From contig NZ_JASGKQ010000003.1 of assembly GCF_047654785.1 (NCBI RefSeq), positions 1,798,001 to 1,862,000 on the forward strand: DNA of 64,000 nucleotides. Reading direction: 5' to 3'. The stretch comes from Pelomonas sp047654785. Lineage in GTDB: Bacteria > Pseudomonadota > Gammaproteobacteria > Burkholderiales > Burkholderiaceae_C. Under the pieces are notes generated by a model, which saw only the letters and a program-made list of their open reading frames with translations, was not told the DNA's origin and ran no database searches. Made by a program: the position numbers and the translations under genes. Shown one piece after another: positions 57,547 to 64,000 of the stretch. Every line of letters begins with the position of its first letter. Positions within the stretch are counted from its first letter, which is position 1.

Positions 57547-58812
57547 ATGCATCTTTCCGAACTGAAAGCCCTCCACGTCTCGGCCCTCATCAAGATGGGC
57601 GAGGAACTGGAGATCGACAACGTCAGCCGCCTGCGCAAGCAGGAGCTGATGTTCGCCATCATGAAGAAACGCGCCAAGGCCGGAGAACAGGTCTTCGGCG
57701 ACGGCGTGCTCGAAGTGCTGCCCGACGGCTTCGGCTTCCTGCGCTCCATCGAGGCCAGCTTCATGGCGTCGACGGACGACATCTACCTGAGCCCCAGCCA
57801 GATCCGCCGCTTCAACCTGCACACCGGCGACCTGGTGGAAGGCGAGGTGCGCGTGCCCAAGGACGGCGAGCGCTATTTCGCGCTCGTGAAGGTGGACCGC
57901 GTCAACGGCCAGACGCCCGAGGAGAGCAAGAACAAGATCATGTTCGAGAACCTGACGCCCTTGTTCCCCAAGGAGCAGTTCAGGCTCGAACGCGAGGGCT
58001 TCAAGGGCGAGGAGAACATCACCGGCCGCATCATCGACCTGGTGGCGCCCATCGGCAAAGGCCAGCGCGCGCTGATCGTCGCCCAGCCCAAGACCGGCAA
58101 GACCGAGATGATGAAGAGCATCGCCCATGCCCTCGTCGCCAACGCGCCGGACTGCCACCTGATCGTACTGCTCGTCGACGAGCGCCCCGAGGAAGTGACC
58201 GAGATGCTGCGCACCGTGCGCGGCGAGGTCATCAGCTCCACCTTCGACGAGCCCGCCGCGCGCCACGTGCAGGTGGCCGAGATGGTGATCGAGCGCGCCA
58301 AGCGCCTCGTGGAGCTGAAGAAGGACGTCATCATCCTGCTAGACTCCATCACCCGCCTGGCCCGCGCGTACAACAACGTGCTGCCGTCCTCGGGCAAGGT
58401 GATGTCCGGCGGCGTCGACTCGAACGCGCTGCAGCGCCCCAAGCGCTTCTTCGGCGCGGCGCGCAACATCGAGGAAGGCGGCTCGCTGACCATCATCGGC
58501 ACCGCGCTGATCGACACCGGCTCGCTGATGGACCAGGTGATCTACGAGGAGTTCAAGGGCACTGGCAACTGCGAGATCCACCTGGACCGCCGCATGGCCG
58601 AGAAGCGCGTCTACCCGTCCATCCTGATCAACAAGTCCGGCACGCGCCGCGAGGAGCTGCTGCTCAAGCCCGAGATCCTGCAAAAGAGCTGGATCCTGCG
58701 CAAGCTGCTCTACAACATGGACGAGATCGAGGCGATGGAGTTCATCCTCGACAAGATGAAGGCGTCGAAGAACAACCTCGACTTCTTCGACATGATGCGC
58801 CGCGGCGGTTGA
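57547..58812 (+). CDS. rho: Transcription termination factor Rho
   Basis: A 421-residue hexameric RNA helicase. The N-terminal helix bundle (MHLSELKALHVSALIKMGEE) and RNA-binding OB fold (GFGFLRS, residues 61-67, IYLSPSQIRRF) precede the ATPase core with Walker A QPKTGKTE (180-187) and Walker B VIILLDSITRLARAYN. Length matches other Rho proteins of this group. ATG at 57547 gives the normal start; the frame continues upstream to 57511 without conserved residues. Confidence 0.98.
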   Translation: MHLSELKALHVSALIKMGEELEIDNVSRLRKQELMFAIMKKRAKAGEQVFGDGVLEVLPDGFGFLRSIEASFMASTDDIYLSPSQIRRFNLHTGDLVEGEVRVPKDGERYFALVKVDRVNGQTPEESKNKIMFENLTPLFPKEQFRLEREGFKGEENITGRIIDLVAPIGKGQRALIVAQPKTGKTEMMKSIAHALVANAPDCHLIVLLVDERPEEVTEMLRTVRGEVISSTFDEPAARHVQVAEMVIERAKRLVELKKDVIILLDSITRLARAYNNVLPSSGKVMSGGVDSNALQRPKRFFGAARNIEEGGSLTIIGTALIDTGSLMDQVIYEEFKGTGNCEIHLDRRMAEKRVYPSILINKSGTRREELLLKPEILQKSWILRKLLYNMDEIEAMEFILDKMKASKNNLDFFDMMRRGG

Positions 58813-58924
58813 TCCGCTACAATCGCGGGTTTTCCGCCCCGACACCCCTGGAAAGTGCGGTGGCCAGTCCGGTTCCCAAACCGGGCCGGCCGGCGTGGCT
58901 CCCAACCCAGCCAAGAGGTTCCCC

Positions 58925-59176
58925 ATGAAAGAAGGCATCCACCCCAACTACCGCGACGTCGCGTTCGTCGACCTGTCCAATGGCTTCCAGTTCGTCACGC
59001 GCTCGACCGTGCAGACCAAGGAAACCATCGAGATCGACGGCAAGACCCTGCCGCTGGTGAAGCTGGAAACCACCAGCGAGTCGCACCCCTTCTACACGGG
59101 CACGCAGAAGAGCGTGGACAACCTGGGCGGCCGCGTCGAGAAGTTCCGCAACAAGTTCGCGCACCTGAAGAAGTGA
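58925..59176 (+). CDS. rpmE2: Ribosomal protein bL31, type B
   Basis: An 83-residue bL31. It begins MKEGIHPNYRDVAFVDLSNG and lacks the Cys-x2-Cys zinc ribbon, so it is the zinc-independent (C-minus) form that substitutes under zinc limitation in many bacteria. It follows rho as usual. A TACAAT box at about 58816-58821 may give it its own promoter. Confidence 0.95.
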   Translation: MKEGIHPNYRDVAFVDLSNGFQFVTRSTVQTKETIEIDGKTLPLVKLETTSESHPFYTGTQKSVDNLGGRVEKFRNKFAHLKK

Positions 59177-59212
59177 CGCCGCCGGGGCGGTCGCGCACCG
59201 CTCCCGCCATGC

Positions 59213-59245
59213 AAGGGCAGCCTCGGCTGCCCTTCGTCGTTTCTG
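59213..59245 (+). terminator. Terminator after rpmE
   Basis: Perfect 9-bp stem AAGGGCAGC / GCTGCCCTT (59213-59221, 59226-59234) with a 4-base loop, followed by a T-rich but interrupted tail (CGTCGTTTC). It ends the trxA-rho-rpmE group. Confidence 0.65.
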
Positions 59246-59252
59246 CGGCATC

Positions 59253-60923
59253 ATGCCGGCCGCATCGACCGAACTCCCGCGCGTGAACCTCCCCACCCCC
59301 GCCATCGTCGCCGAGCGCGGCGCCGTTCGCCTGCCCCGCGTGGCTCTGCTGCTGCTGTGCGCGGCCTATCTGCTGCCCGGCATCTTCGGCCGCCAGCCCT
59401 GGCGCAGCGCCGACCTGACGGCCTTCGGCTTCATGGCCAGCATCGCCGAGGGCCGCGCGCCCTGGTGGCAGCCGGCCATCGCCGGCATCCCGGCCGACAG
59501 CGGCCCGCTGCCCTACTGGCTGGGCGCGCTGGCGATCAAGGCCCTGCCCTTCCTGGACGCCCCGGTCGCCGCCCGACTGCCCTATGCGCTGGTGCTGGCG
59601 GGGGTGTTCCTGGCCGTCTGGTACGCCTGCTTCCACCTGGCCCGCACGGAGGCCGCACAGCCCGTCGCGTTCGCGTTCGGCGGCGAGGCGCACGCGGTGG
59701 ACTATGCGCGCGCGCTGGCCGACGGCGCGCTGCTGGCGCTGATGGCGTCGCTGGGGCTGCTGCAGCTGGGCCACGAGACCACGCCCGAGCTACTGCAGCT
59801 GCTGGCCGTGTCGGTCTACCTCTACGGCCTGGCGGCCGCGCCCTACCGCCGCTGGCAGTCCCGGCTGGCCGTGCTGGTCGCGCTGCCGGTGCTGGCGGCC
59901 AGCGATGCGCCGACCGTGGCCTGCGCGCTGGGCCTGCTGGGCGTGCTGCTCAACCACCGCTCCAGCTACGAATCGGCCCAGGGCCAGCGCGTCTGGCTGC
60001 TGGGCGCGCTGACCTGCGCCGTGCTGGCGGCCTGGGCCTTCCACGGCTGGGCCTGGCGGCTGGGGGCGGCGCCGGACCCGGCGTCGCTGGCCAGCCTGCT
60101 GGCCTGGTTCTGCTGGCCGGCCGGGCCGCTGGCGCTGTGGACGCTGTGGCGCTGGCGCCGCCATGGGCTGCGCCGCCACATCGCCGTGCCGGCCATCGCG
60201 CTGCTGGTGCCGCTGGCGGCCTGCGTCGCGATGGGCGGCTCGGAGCGCGCGCTGCTGCTGGCCCTGCCCTCGCTGGCCATCCTGGCGGCCTTCGCGCTGC
60301 CGACGCTGAGCCGCAGCATCGCGGCGGCGGTGGACTGGTTCTGCGTCTTCATCTTCTCGGCCGTCGCGCTGTTCGGCTGGCTCTACTACCTGTCCATGCA
60401 CACCGGCTGGCCGGCGCGGCCGCTGGCCAACATGCGCCGGCTGGCCGAGGGCTTCGAGCCGCATTTCAGCCCGCTGGCGCTGGTGCTGGCGCTCGCGGCG
60501 ACGGCGGCCTGGCTGGCCCTGGTGCGCTGGCGCACCGCGCGCCACCGCCATGCGCTGTGGAAGAGCCTGGCACTGCCGGCCGGCGGCGTGGCGCTGGGCT
60601 GGCTGCTGGCCATGAGCCTGCTGTTGCCGCCGCTGGACTACGCGCGCAGCCTGGCGCCGCTGGTGGCGCGGCTGCAGGCGCACCTGCCGGCGCAGGCGCG
60701 ATGCCTGGCCGCGCCGGGCCAGCCGCTGGCGACGCTGGCCGGGCTGGAGTGGCACGGCGGCTGGACGGTGCAGGGCCGCGGCAGCTTGGCCGACTCGCGC
60801 TGCCCGCACGCCGTCATCGGCGCCGGGCAGCCGGTACCGCCGGGCTGGCAGGTGGTGGCGCAGGTGAAGCGGCCGACGGACCGCAGCGGCACCGCCGGCC
60901 TGGTGCTACTGCGCCGCCGCTGA
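59253..60923 (+). CDS. Membrane glycosyltransferase-like protein (GT39/ArnT-like)
   Basis: A 556-residue polytopic membrane protein with about 11 hydrophobic segments. Its N-terminal region (GRQPWRSADLTAFGFMASIA and the following DSGPLPYWLGALAIKAL) resembles the first loop of ArnT/PMT-type glycosyltransferases, which use polyprenyl-phosphate sugars. The acidic catalytic pair is not certain: the Asp of SADLT is the best candidate. It overlaps phoR tail-to-tail by 18 bases. Substrate unknown. Confidence 0.7.
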   Translation: MPAASTELPRVNLPTPAIVAERGAVRLPRVALLLLCAAYLLPGIFGRQPWRSADLTAFGFMASIAEGRAPWWQPAIAGIPADSGPLPYWLGALAIKALPFLDAPVAARLPYALVLAGVFLAVWYACFHLARTEAAQPVAFAFGGEAHAVDYARALADGALLALMASLGLLQLGHETTPELLQLLAVSVYLYGLAAAPYRRWQSRLAVLVALPVLAASDAPTVACALGLLGVLLNHRSSYESAQGQRVWLLGALTCAVLAAWAFHGWAWRLGAAPDPASLASLLAWFCWPAGPLALWTLWRWRRHGLRRHIAVPAIALLVPLAACVAMGGSERALLLALPSLAILAAFALPTLSRSIAAAVDWFCVFIFSAVALFGWLYYLSMHTGWPARPLANMRRLAEGFEPHFSPLALVLALAATAAWLALVRWRTARHRHALWKSLALPAGGVALGWLLAMSLLLPPLDYARSLAPLVARLQAHLPAQARCLAAPGQPLATLAGLEWHGGWTVQGRGSLADSRCPHAVIGAGQPVPPGWQVVAQVKRPTDRSGTAGLVLLRRR

Positions 60924-62270
60924 CGCGGCGAAGGCGGCCTCGTCGCCCAGCGCCACGTCGCCGGACTGGCGCACGCGCGCCGCGGGGAAGACGAGCCGGA
61001 AGCGCGAGCCCCGGCCCACCTCGCTCTGGATCATCAGCTCGCCGCCGTGGCGCTGCATGACGTGCTTGACGATGGACAGGCCCAGGCCGGTGCCGCCGGT
61101 CTCGCGCGAGCGGCTGCCGTCAACGCGGTAGAAGCGCTCGGTCAGGCGCGGGATGTGCTCGCGCGCGATGCCCAGGCCCGTGTCGACGATGGCCAGCTCG
61201 CCGCTGCCGTCCTCCAGCAGCCGCCACGTGAGCTCGACCTCGCCGCCGTCCGGCGTGTAGCGCACGGCGTTGGTGACGAGGTTGGCGACGGCGCTGAGCA
61301 GTTCGCTCTCGATGCCGGCCAGTTCGACGCCGGTCGCGGGCCGCAGGCGCAGCGCGTGGCGGCCGGCGGACAGCGCCTCGGCATCGGCCGCGACGCGCGC
61401 CAGCAGGCTGTCCAGCGCCACCCAGCGGTCGGGCGCCGGGCGCGGGCTGCCTTCCAGCTGCGCCAGCGTCAGCAGGTCGGCCACCAGCGTCTGCATGCGC
61501 TGGGTCTGCTGGGCCATCAGCAGCAGCATGCGGTCGCGTTCCACCGGCGTCAGCGGCAGCGCCTGCAGCGTCTCGATGAAGCCGGACAGCACCGTCAGCG
61601 GCGTGCGGATCTCGTGCGAGACGTTGGCGACGAAGTCGCGCCGCATGGCCTCGGCGCGCACGCGCTCGGTGACGTCCAGCGACAGCACCAGGCGCATGCC
61701 CTCGCCGTACTCGCGCACGATGATGGACAGCGTGCCCGGGCCGCGGCCGGTGCCCAGCACCAGCGGCTCGGCGTAGCGGCCGGCCTGCAGGTAGGCGACG
61801 AAGGCCGGCGCGCGCACGAGGTTGGTGATGCGCTGCTGCAGGTCGCGCCGGGGGTCCAGCGCGAAATGGTCGGCGGCGGCGCGGTTGCACCAGACGATCT
61901 GCTCCTGCCGGTCCAGCATCAGCACGCCGTTGGGCGAGGCCTCGATGGCGGAGAGGAACTGGTCCAGCTCCACGCGGCCGCGCGCCAGCGCCCGGTCGCG
62001 GTCGCGCATCGCGCGCTCGACGCGGTAGCCCAGTTCGCCCCACAGGCCGGTGTCGCGCGGCGCGCTGTCGAGCTGGTTGCCGCGCAGCCAGTTCAGCAGC
62101 CGGTTGCCGCGCACCGCGTCCACCAGCAGCAGCGCCGCCACGCCGGCCAGCACGCCCAGGCCCAGGCTCAGCGCCTCGGACCCGCTGGCGGCGCGCACCA
62201 GCACGCCGACGACGAACCCGAGCCCGACGGCCGCCAGGGCCATCAGCAGTCGCGGCAGCAGCCAGGTCAT
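60906..62270 (-). CDS. phoR: Phosphate regulon sensor kinase PhoR
   Basis: A 454-residue histidine kinase: two membrane segments in residues 1-55, a PAS domain (about 100-200, GVLMLDRQEQIVWCNRAAAD), phospho-acceptor His219 in ANVSHEIRTPLTV and an HATPase domain with NLVTNAVRYTPDGG and GGTGLGLSIVKH. It senses phosphate status through PstSCAB-PhoU and controls PhoB, encoded 16 bases upstream. The order pstB-phoU-phoB-phoR secures the assignment. Confidence 0.95.
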   Translation of the reverse strand: MTWLLPRLLMALAAVGLGFVVGVLVRAASGSEALSLGLGVLAGVAALLLVDAVRGNRLLNWLRGNQLDSAPRDTGLWGELGYRVERAMRDRDRALARGRVELDQFLSAIEASPNGVLMLDRQEQIVWCNRAAADHFALDPRRDLQQRITNLVRAPAFVAYLQAGRYAEPLVLGTGRGPGTLSIIVREYGEGMRLVLSLDVTERVRAEAMRRDFVANVSHEIRTPLTVLSGFIETLQALPLTPVERDRMLLLMAQQTQRMQTLVADLLTLAQLEGSPRPAPDRWVALDSLLARVAADAEALSAGRHALRLRPATGVELAGIESELLSAVANLVTNAVRYTPDGGEVELTWRLLEDGSGELAIVDTGLGIAREHIPRLTERFYRVDGSRSRETGGTGLGLSIVKHVMQRHGGELMIQSEVGRGSRFRLVFPAARVRQSGDVALGDEAAFAASAAAQ

Positions 62271-62286
62271 GGACGCGCGGGCGCTC

Positions 62287-62988
62287 TCAGGCGGAAAGCG
62301 CGCCGGCCTGCTGCGTCAGCCGGTAGCCCGCGCCGCGCACCGTCTCGATCATGCGCGCACACTGCACGCGCTCCAGCGCCTCGCGCAGCCGCTTGACGTG
62401 GACGTCGATGGTGCGCTCCTCGATGAAGACGTGGTCGCCCCAGACGCGGTCCAGCAGCTGCGGGCGGCTGTGCACGCGCTCGGGGTGGGTCATCAGGAAG
62501 TGCAGCAGGCGGAACTCGGTCGGGCCGAGCTTGACCTCGACGCCGTCGCGGCTGACGCGGCGCGTGCCCGGGTCCAGCAGCAGCGGGCCCACCTCGACGG
62601 CGCTGTCCAGCGCCTCGGGCGCCTTGCGGCGCAGCACGGCGCGGATGCGGGCCAGCAGCTCGTTGGTCGAGAAGGGCTTGGTGATGTAGTCGTCGGCCCC
62701 GGCGTCCAGGCCGGCGATCTTGTCGACCTCCTCGGCGCGCGCCGTCAGCATGATGACGGGCAGCTCCCTGGTGCGCGCGCTGGCGCGCCACTGGCGGGCC
62801 AGCGCCACGCCGCTCTGGCCGGGCAGCATCCAGTCCAGCAGGACCAGGTCGGGCAGCACGCCGTCCACCTCGGCCTGCGCCTGCGCGGCGCTGCCGGCGA
62901 GGGTGACCTCGAAGCCCGCGTGGCGCAGGTTGATGGAGATCAGCTCGGCAATCGCCGATTCGTCTTCCACCACCAGTATTCGACTCAT
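62287..62988 (-). CDS. phoB: Phosphate regulon response regulator PhoB
   Basis: A 233-residue OmpR-class regulator. The receiver domain has Asp52 (VLLDWMLPG) with acidic Glu8-Asp9 and Lys in YITKPFS. The winged helix has GPTEFRLLHFLMTHPERVHS and ERTIDVHVKRLREAL. It activates phosphate-starvation genes at Pho boxes. ATG at 62988; the upstream frame lies in the phoU-phoB gap, which holds a REP-like CCCCTTCGAGGGG element. Confidence 0.96.
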   Translation of the reverse strand: MSRILVVEDESAIAELISINLRHAGFEVTLAGSAAQAQAEVDGVLPDLVLLDWMLPGQSGVALARQWRASARTRELPVIMLTARAEEVDKIAGLDAGADDYITKPFSTNELLARIRAVLRRKAPEALDSAVEVGPLLLDPGTRRVSRDGVEVKLGPTEFRLLHFLMTHPERVHSRPQLLDRVWGDHVFIEERTIDVHVKRLREALERVQCARMIETVRGAGYRLTQQAGALSA

Positions 62989-63100
62989 GGGATGGCTCTT
63001 TCGAAAGTGGTGCCTGGCCGGGCGGCCGCCGTGGCGCCGGCTTGGCCGGGCCACGGGCAGCGCCCCTTCGAGGGGGCCGGCGAAGCGGGTCGGGGGTGGG

Positions 63101-63808
63101 TCATCGAACCATGGTCTCGACGGCCTCGGGCGAGTTGTGCCGCACGTCCGTGCCCTTGACCACGTAGATGATCACCTCGGCCAGGTTCTTCGCGTGGTCG
63201 CCGACGCGCTCGATGGCCTTGGCGACGAACACCAGGTCGATGGACGAGGAGATGGTGCGCGGGTCTTCCATCATGTAGGTGATGAGCTTGCGCAGCAGGC
63301 CGTCGAATTCCTTGTCGATCTCGTCGTCGTGCTTGAGCACGTCCAGCGCGCGCTCCACGTCCAGCCGGGCGAAGGCGTCCAGCGACTTGCGCAGCTGGCC
63401 GGTGGCGAGCTCGGCCTCGTAGGCGAGGTCGGACATCGGCAGCCGCATGCGGCTGGAGACGCCGCCGGTCACCAGGCGCTGCACGGTGCGCGCGATGCGG
63501 GCGGCCTCGTCGCCCACGCGCTCCAGGTTGGCGATGCTCTTGCTGATGGCGATCAGCAGGCGCAGGTCGCGCGCGGTGGGCTGGCGGCGCGCGATGATGG
63601 TGGAGAGGTCGCGGTCGATCTCCACCTCCATCGCGTTCACGCGGCCTTCCTTGGCCAGCACGTCGCCGGCCGAGTCGGCGCTGAAGTCCAGCAGCGCCTG
63701 CACGGCCTGGGCCACCTGGGCTTCCACCAGGCCGCCCATTTCGAGCACGCGGGTGGAGATGCCGCTGAGCTCGGCGTCGAACTGGGTCGAGAGATGCTTG
63801 TCGGTCAT
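63101..63808 (-). CDS. phoU: Phosphate transport regulator PhoU
   Basis: A 235-residue all-helical protein with two PhoU repeats (residues 15-105 and 120-220). Metal-binding motifs of the family are visible (RVGDEAARIARTVQ and ERVGDHAKNLAEVIIYVVKG). It links the Pst transporter to PhoR and prevents activation at high phosphate. Start ATG 63808 with an AAGGAGG site, 16 bases after pstB. Confidence 0.96.
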   Translation of the reverse strand: MTDKHLSTQFDAELSGISTRVLEMGGLVEAQVAQAVQALLDFSADSAGDVLAKEGRVNAMEVEIDRDLSTIIARRQPTARDLRLLIAISKSIANLERVGDEAARIARTVQRLVTGGVSSRMRLPMSDLAYEAELATGQLRKSLDAFARLDVERALDVLKHDDEIDKEFDGLLRKLITYMMEDPRTISSSIDLVFVAKAIERVGDHAKNLAEVIIYVVKGTDVRHNSPEAVETMVR

Positions 63809-63824
63809 GCCGTCCTCCTTGGGG

Positions 63825-64000
63825 TCAGCCGAAGCGGCCGGTGATGTAGTCCTCGGTGTCCTTGCGCTTGGGCTTCATGAACAGCTCCGCGGTCGGGCCG
63901 AATTCGATCAGGTCGCCCAGGTACATGTAGGCCGTGTAGTCCGAGCAGCGCGCGGCCTGCTGCATGTTGTGGGTGACGATGGCCACCGTGTAGTCGCTCT
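63825..64000 (-). CDS. pstB: Phosphate ABC transporter ATPase PstB, 3' end only
   Basis: The last 58 codons; the gene continues past the right edge. The visible end includes the H-loop region VAIVTHNMQQAARCSDYTAY followed by LGDLIEFG and the C-terminus DYITGRFG, the standard PstB ending. It energises high-affinity phosphate uptake. Confidence 0.95.
   Translation of the reverse strand, partial: SDYTVAIVTHNMQQAARCSDYTAYMYLGDLIEFGPTAELFMKPKRKDTEDYITGRFG

Overview
The window is GC-rich (visibly about 70% G+C outside one block) and looks like a betaproteobacterial chromosome of the order Burkholderiales. The signs are a full exosortase A (XrtA)/PEP-CTERM exopolysaccharide locus, the trxA-rho-rpmE order, an AddAB-like repair pair, and a pst-pho cluster. 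Genus cannot be fixed from the sequence alone.

Region 1 (1-28424) is the XrtA exopolysaccharide/protein-sorting locus. A long leftward operon encodes lipoprotein exporter, chain-length determinant, tyrosine autokinase, outer-membrane protein, ATPase, deacetylase, FemAB-like protein, glycosyltransferase, XrtA fused to an EpsI domain, nucleotide-sugar dehydrogenase, MBOAT acyltransferase and a cut-off partner. A divergent rightward group carries an FAD oxidase, the TPR lipoprotein PrsT and a PEP-CTERM substrate with a good sigma-54 promoter. Further on are the two-component pair PrsK/PrsR (the sigma-54 activator expected to act on that promoter), an acyltransferase with a C-terminal PilZ domain, a serine protease and the initiating sugar transferase. 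A TacAT-like acetyltransferase toxin-antitoxin pair and the wreck of an MqsRA module sit between the two halves.

Region 2 (28800-47519) is mostly housekeeping: a frameshifted branched-chain amino-acid binding protein, holC, pepA, lptF-lptG, a CbiX-like chelatase, cysB, a Crp/Fnr regulator, a phosphotransferase, a FeeM-like acyltransferase, tRNA-Arg(TCT), an OPT transporter, tRNA-Pro(TGG) and an AddA/AddB-like helicase-nuclease pair.

Region 3 (about 47520-56860) is an integrated filamentous phage (inovirus) of lower G+C. It has a repressor, replication initiator, ssDNA-binding-like protein, small membrane proteins, major coat protein, a TspB/pIII-like adhesin, a DUF2523/pVI-like protein, Zot assembly ATPase, ParB-like protein and a serine recombinase. 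Its layout is odd. The first 336 bp of the zot unit occur twice in inverted orientation (50757-51092 and 54630-54965, 3 silent differences), each starting with the same perfect 16-bp palindrome. They flank a 3.5-kb segment holding pIII, pVI and the rest of zot. Inversion of that segment would move the intact Zot gene from the minus to the plus strand. An 18-bp direct repeat also brackets the zot-parB part, and a nested 128-bp inverted repeat lies upstream of parB. This is the most promising part of the window for something undescribed.

Region 4 (56970-64000) returns to host genes: trxA, rho, rpmE (type B bL31), a membrane glycosyltransferase-like protein, and phoR-phoB-phoU-pstB on the minus strand. 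The phage sits directly upstream of trxA, whose product is a host factor for filamentous phage assembly in E. coli.
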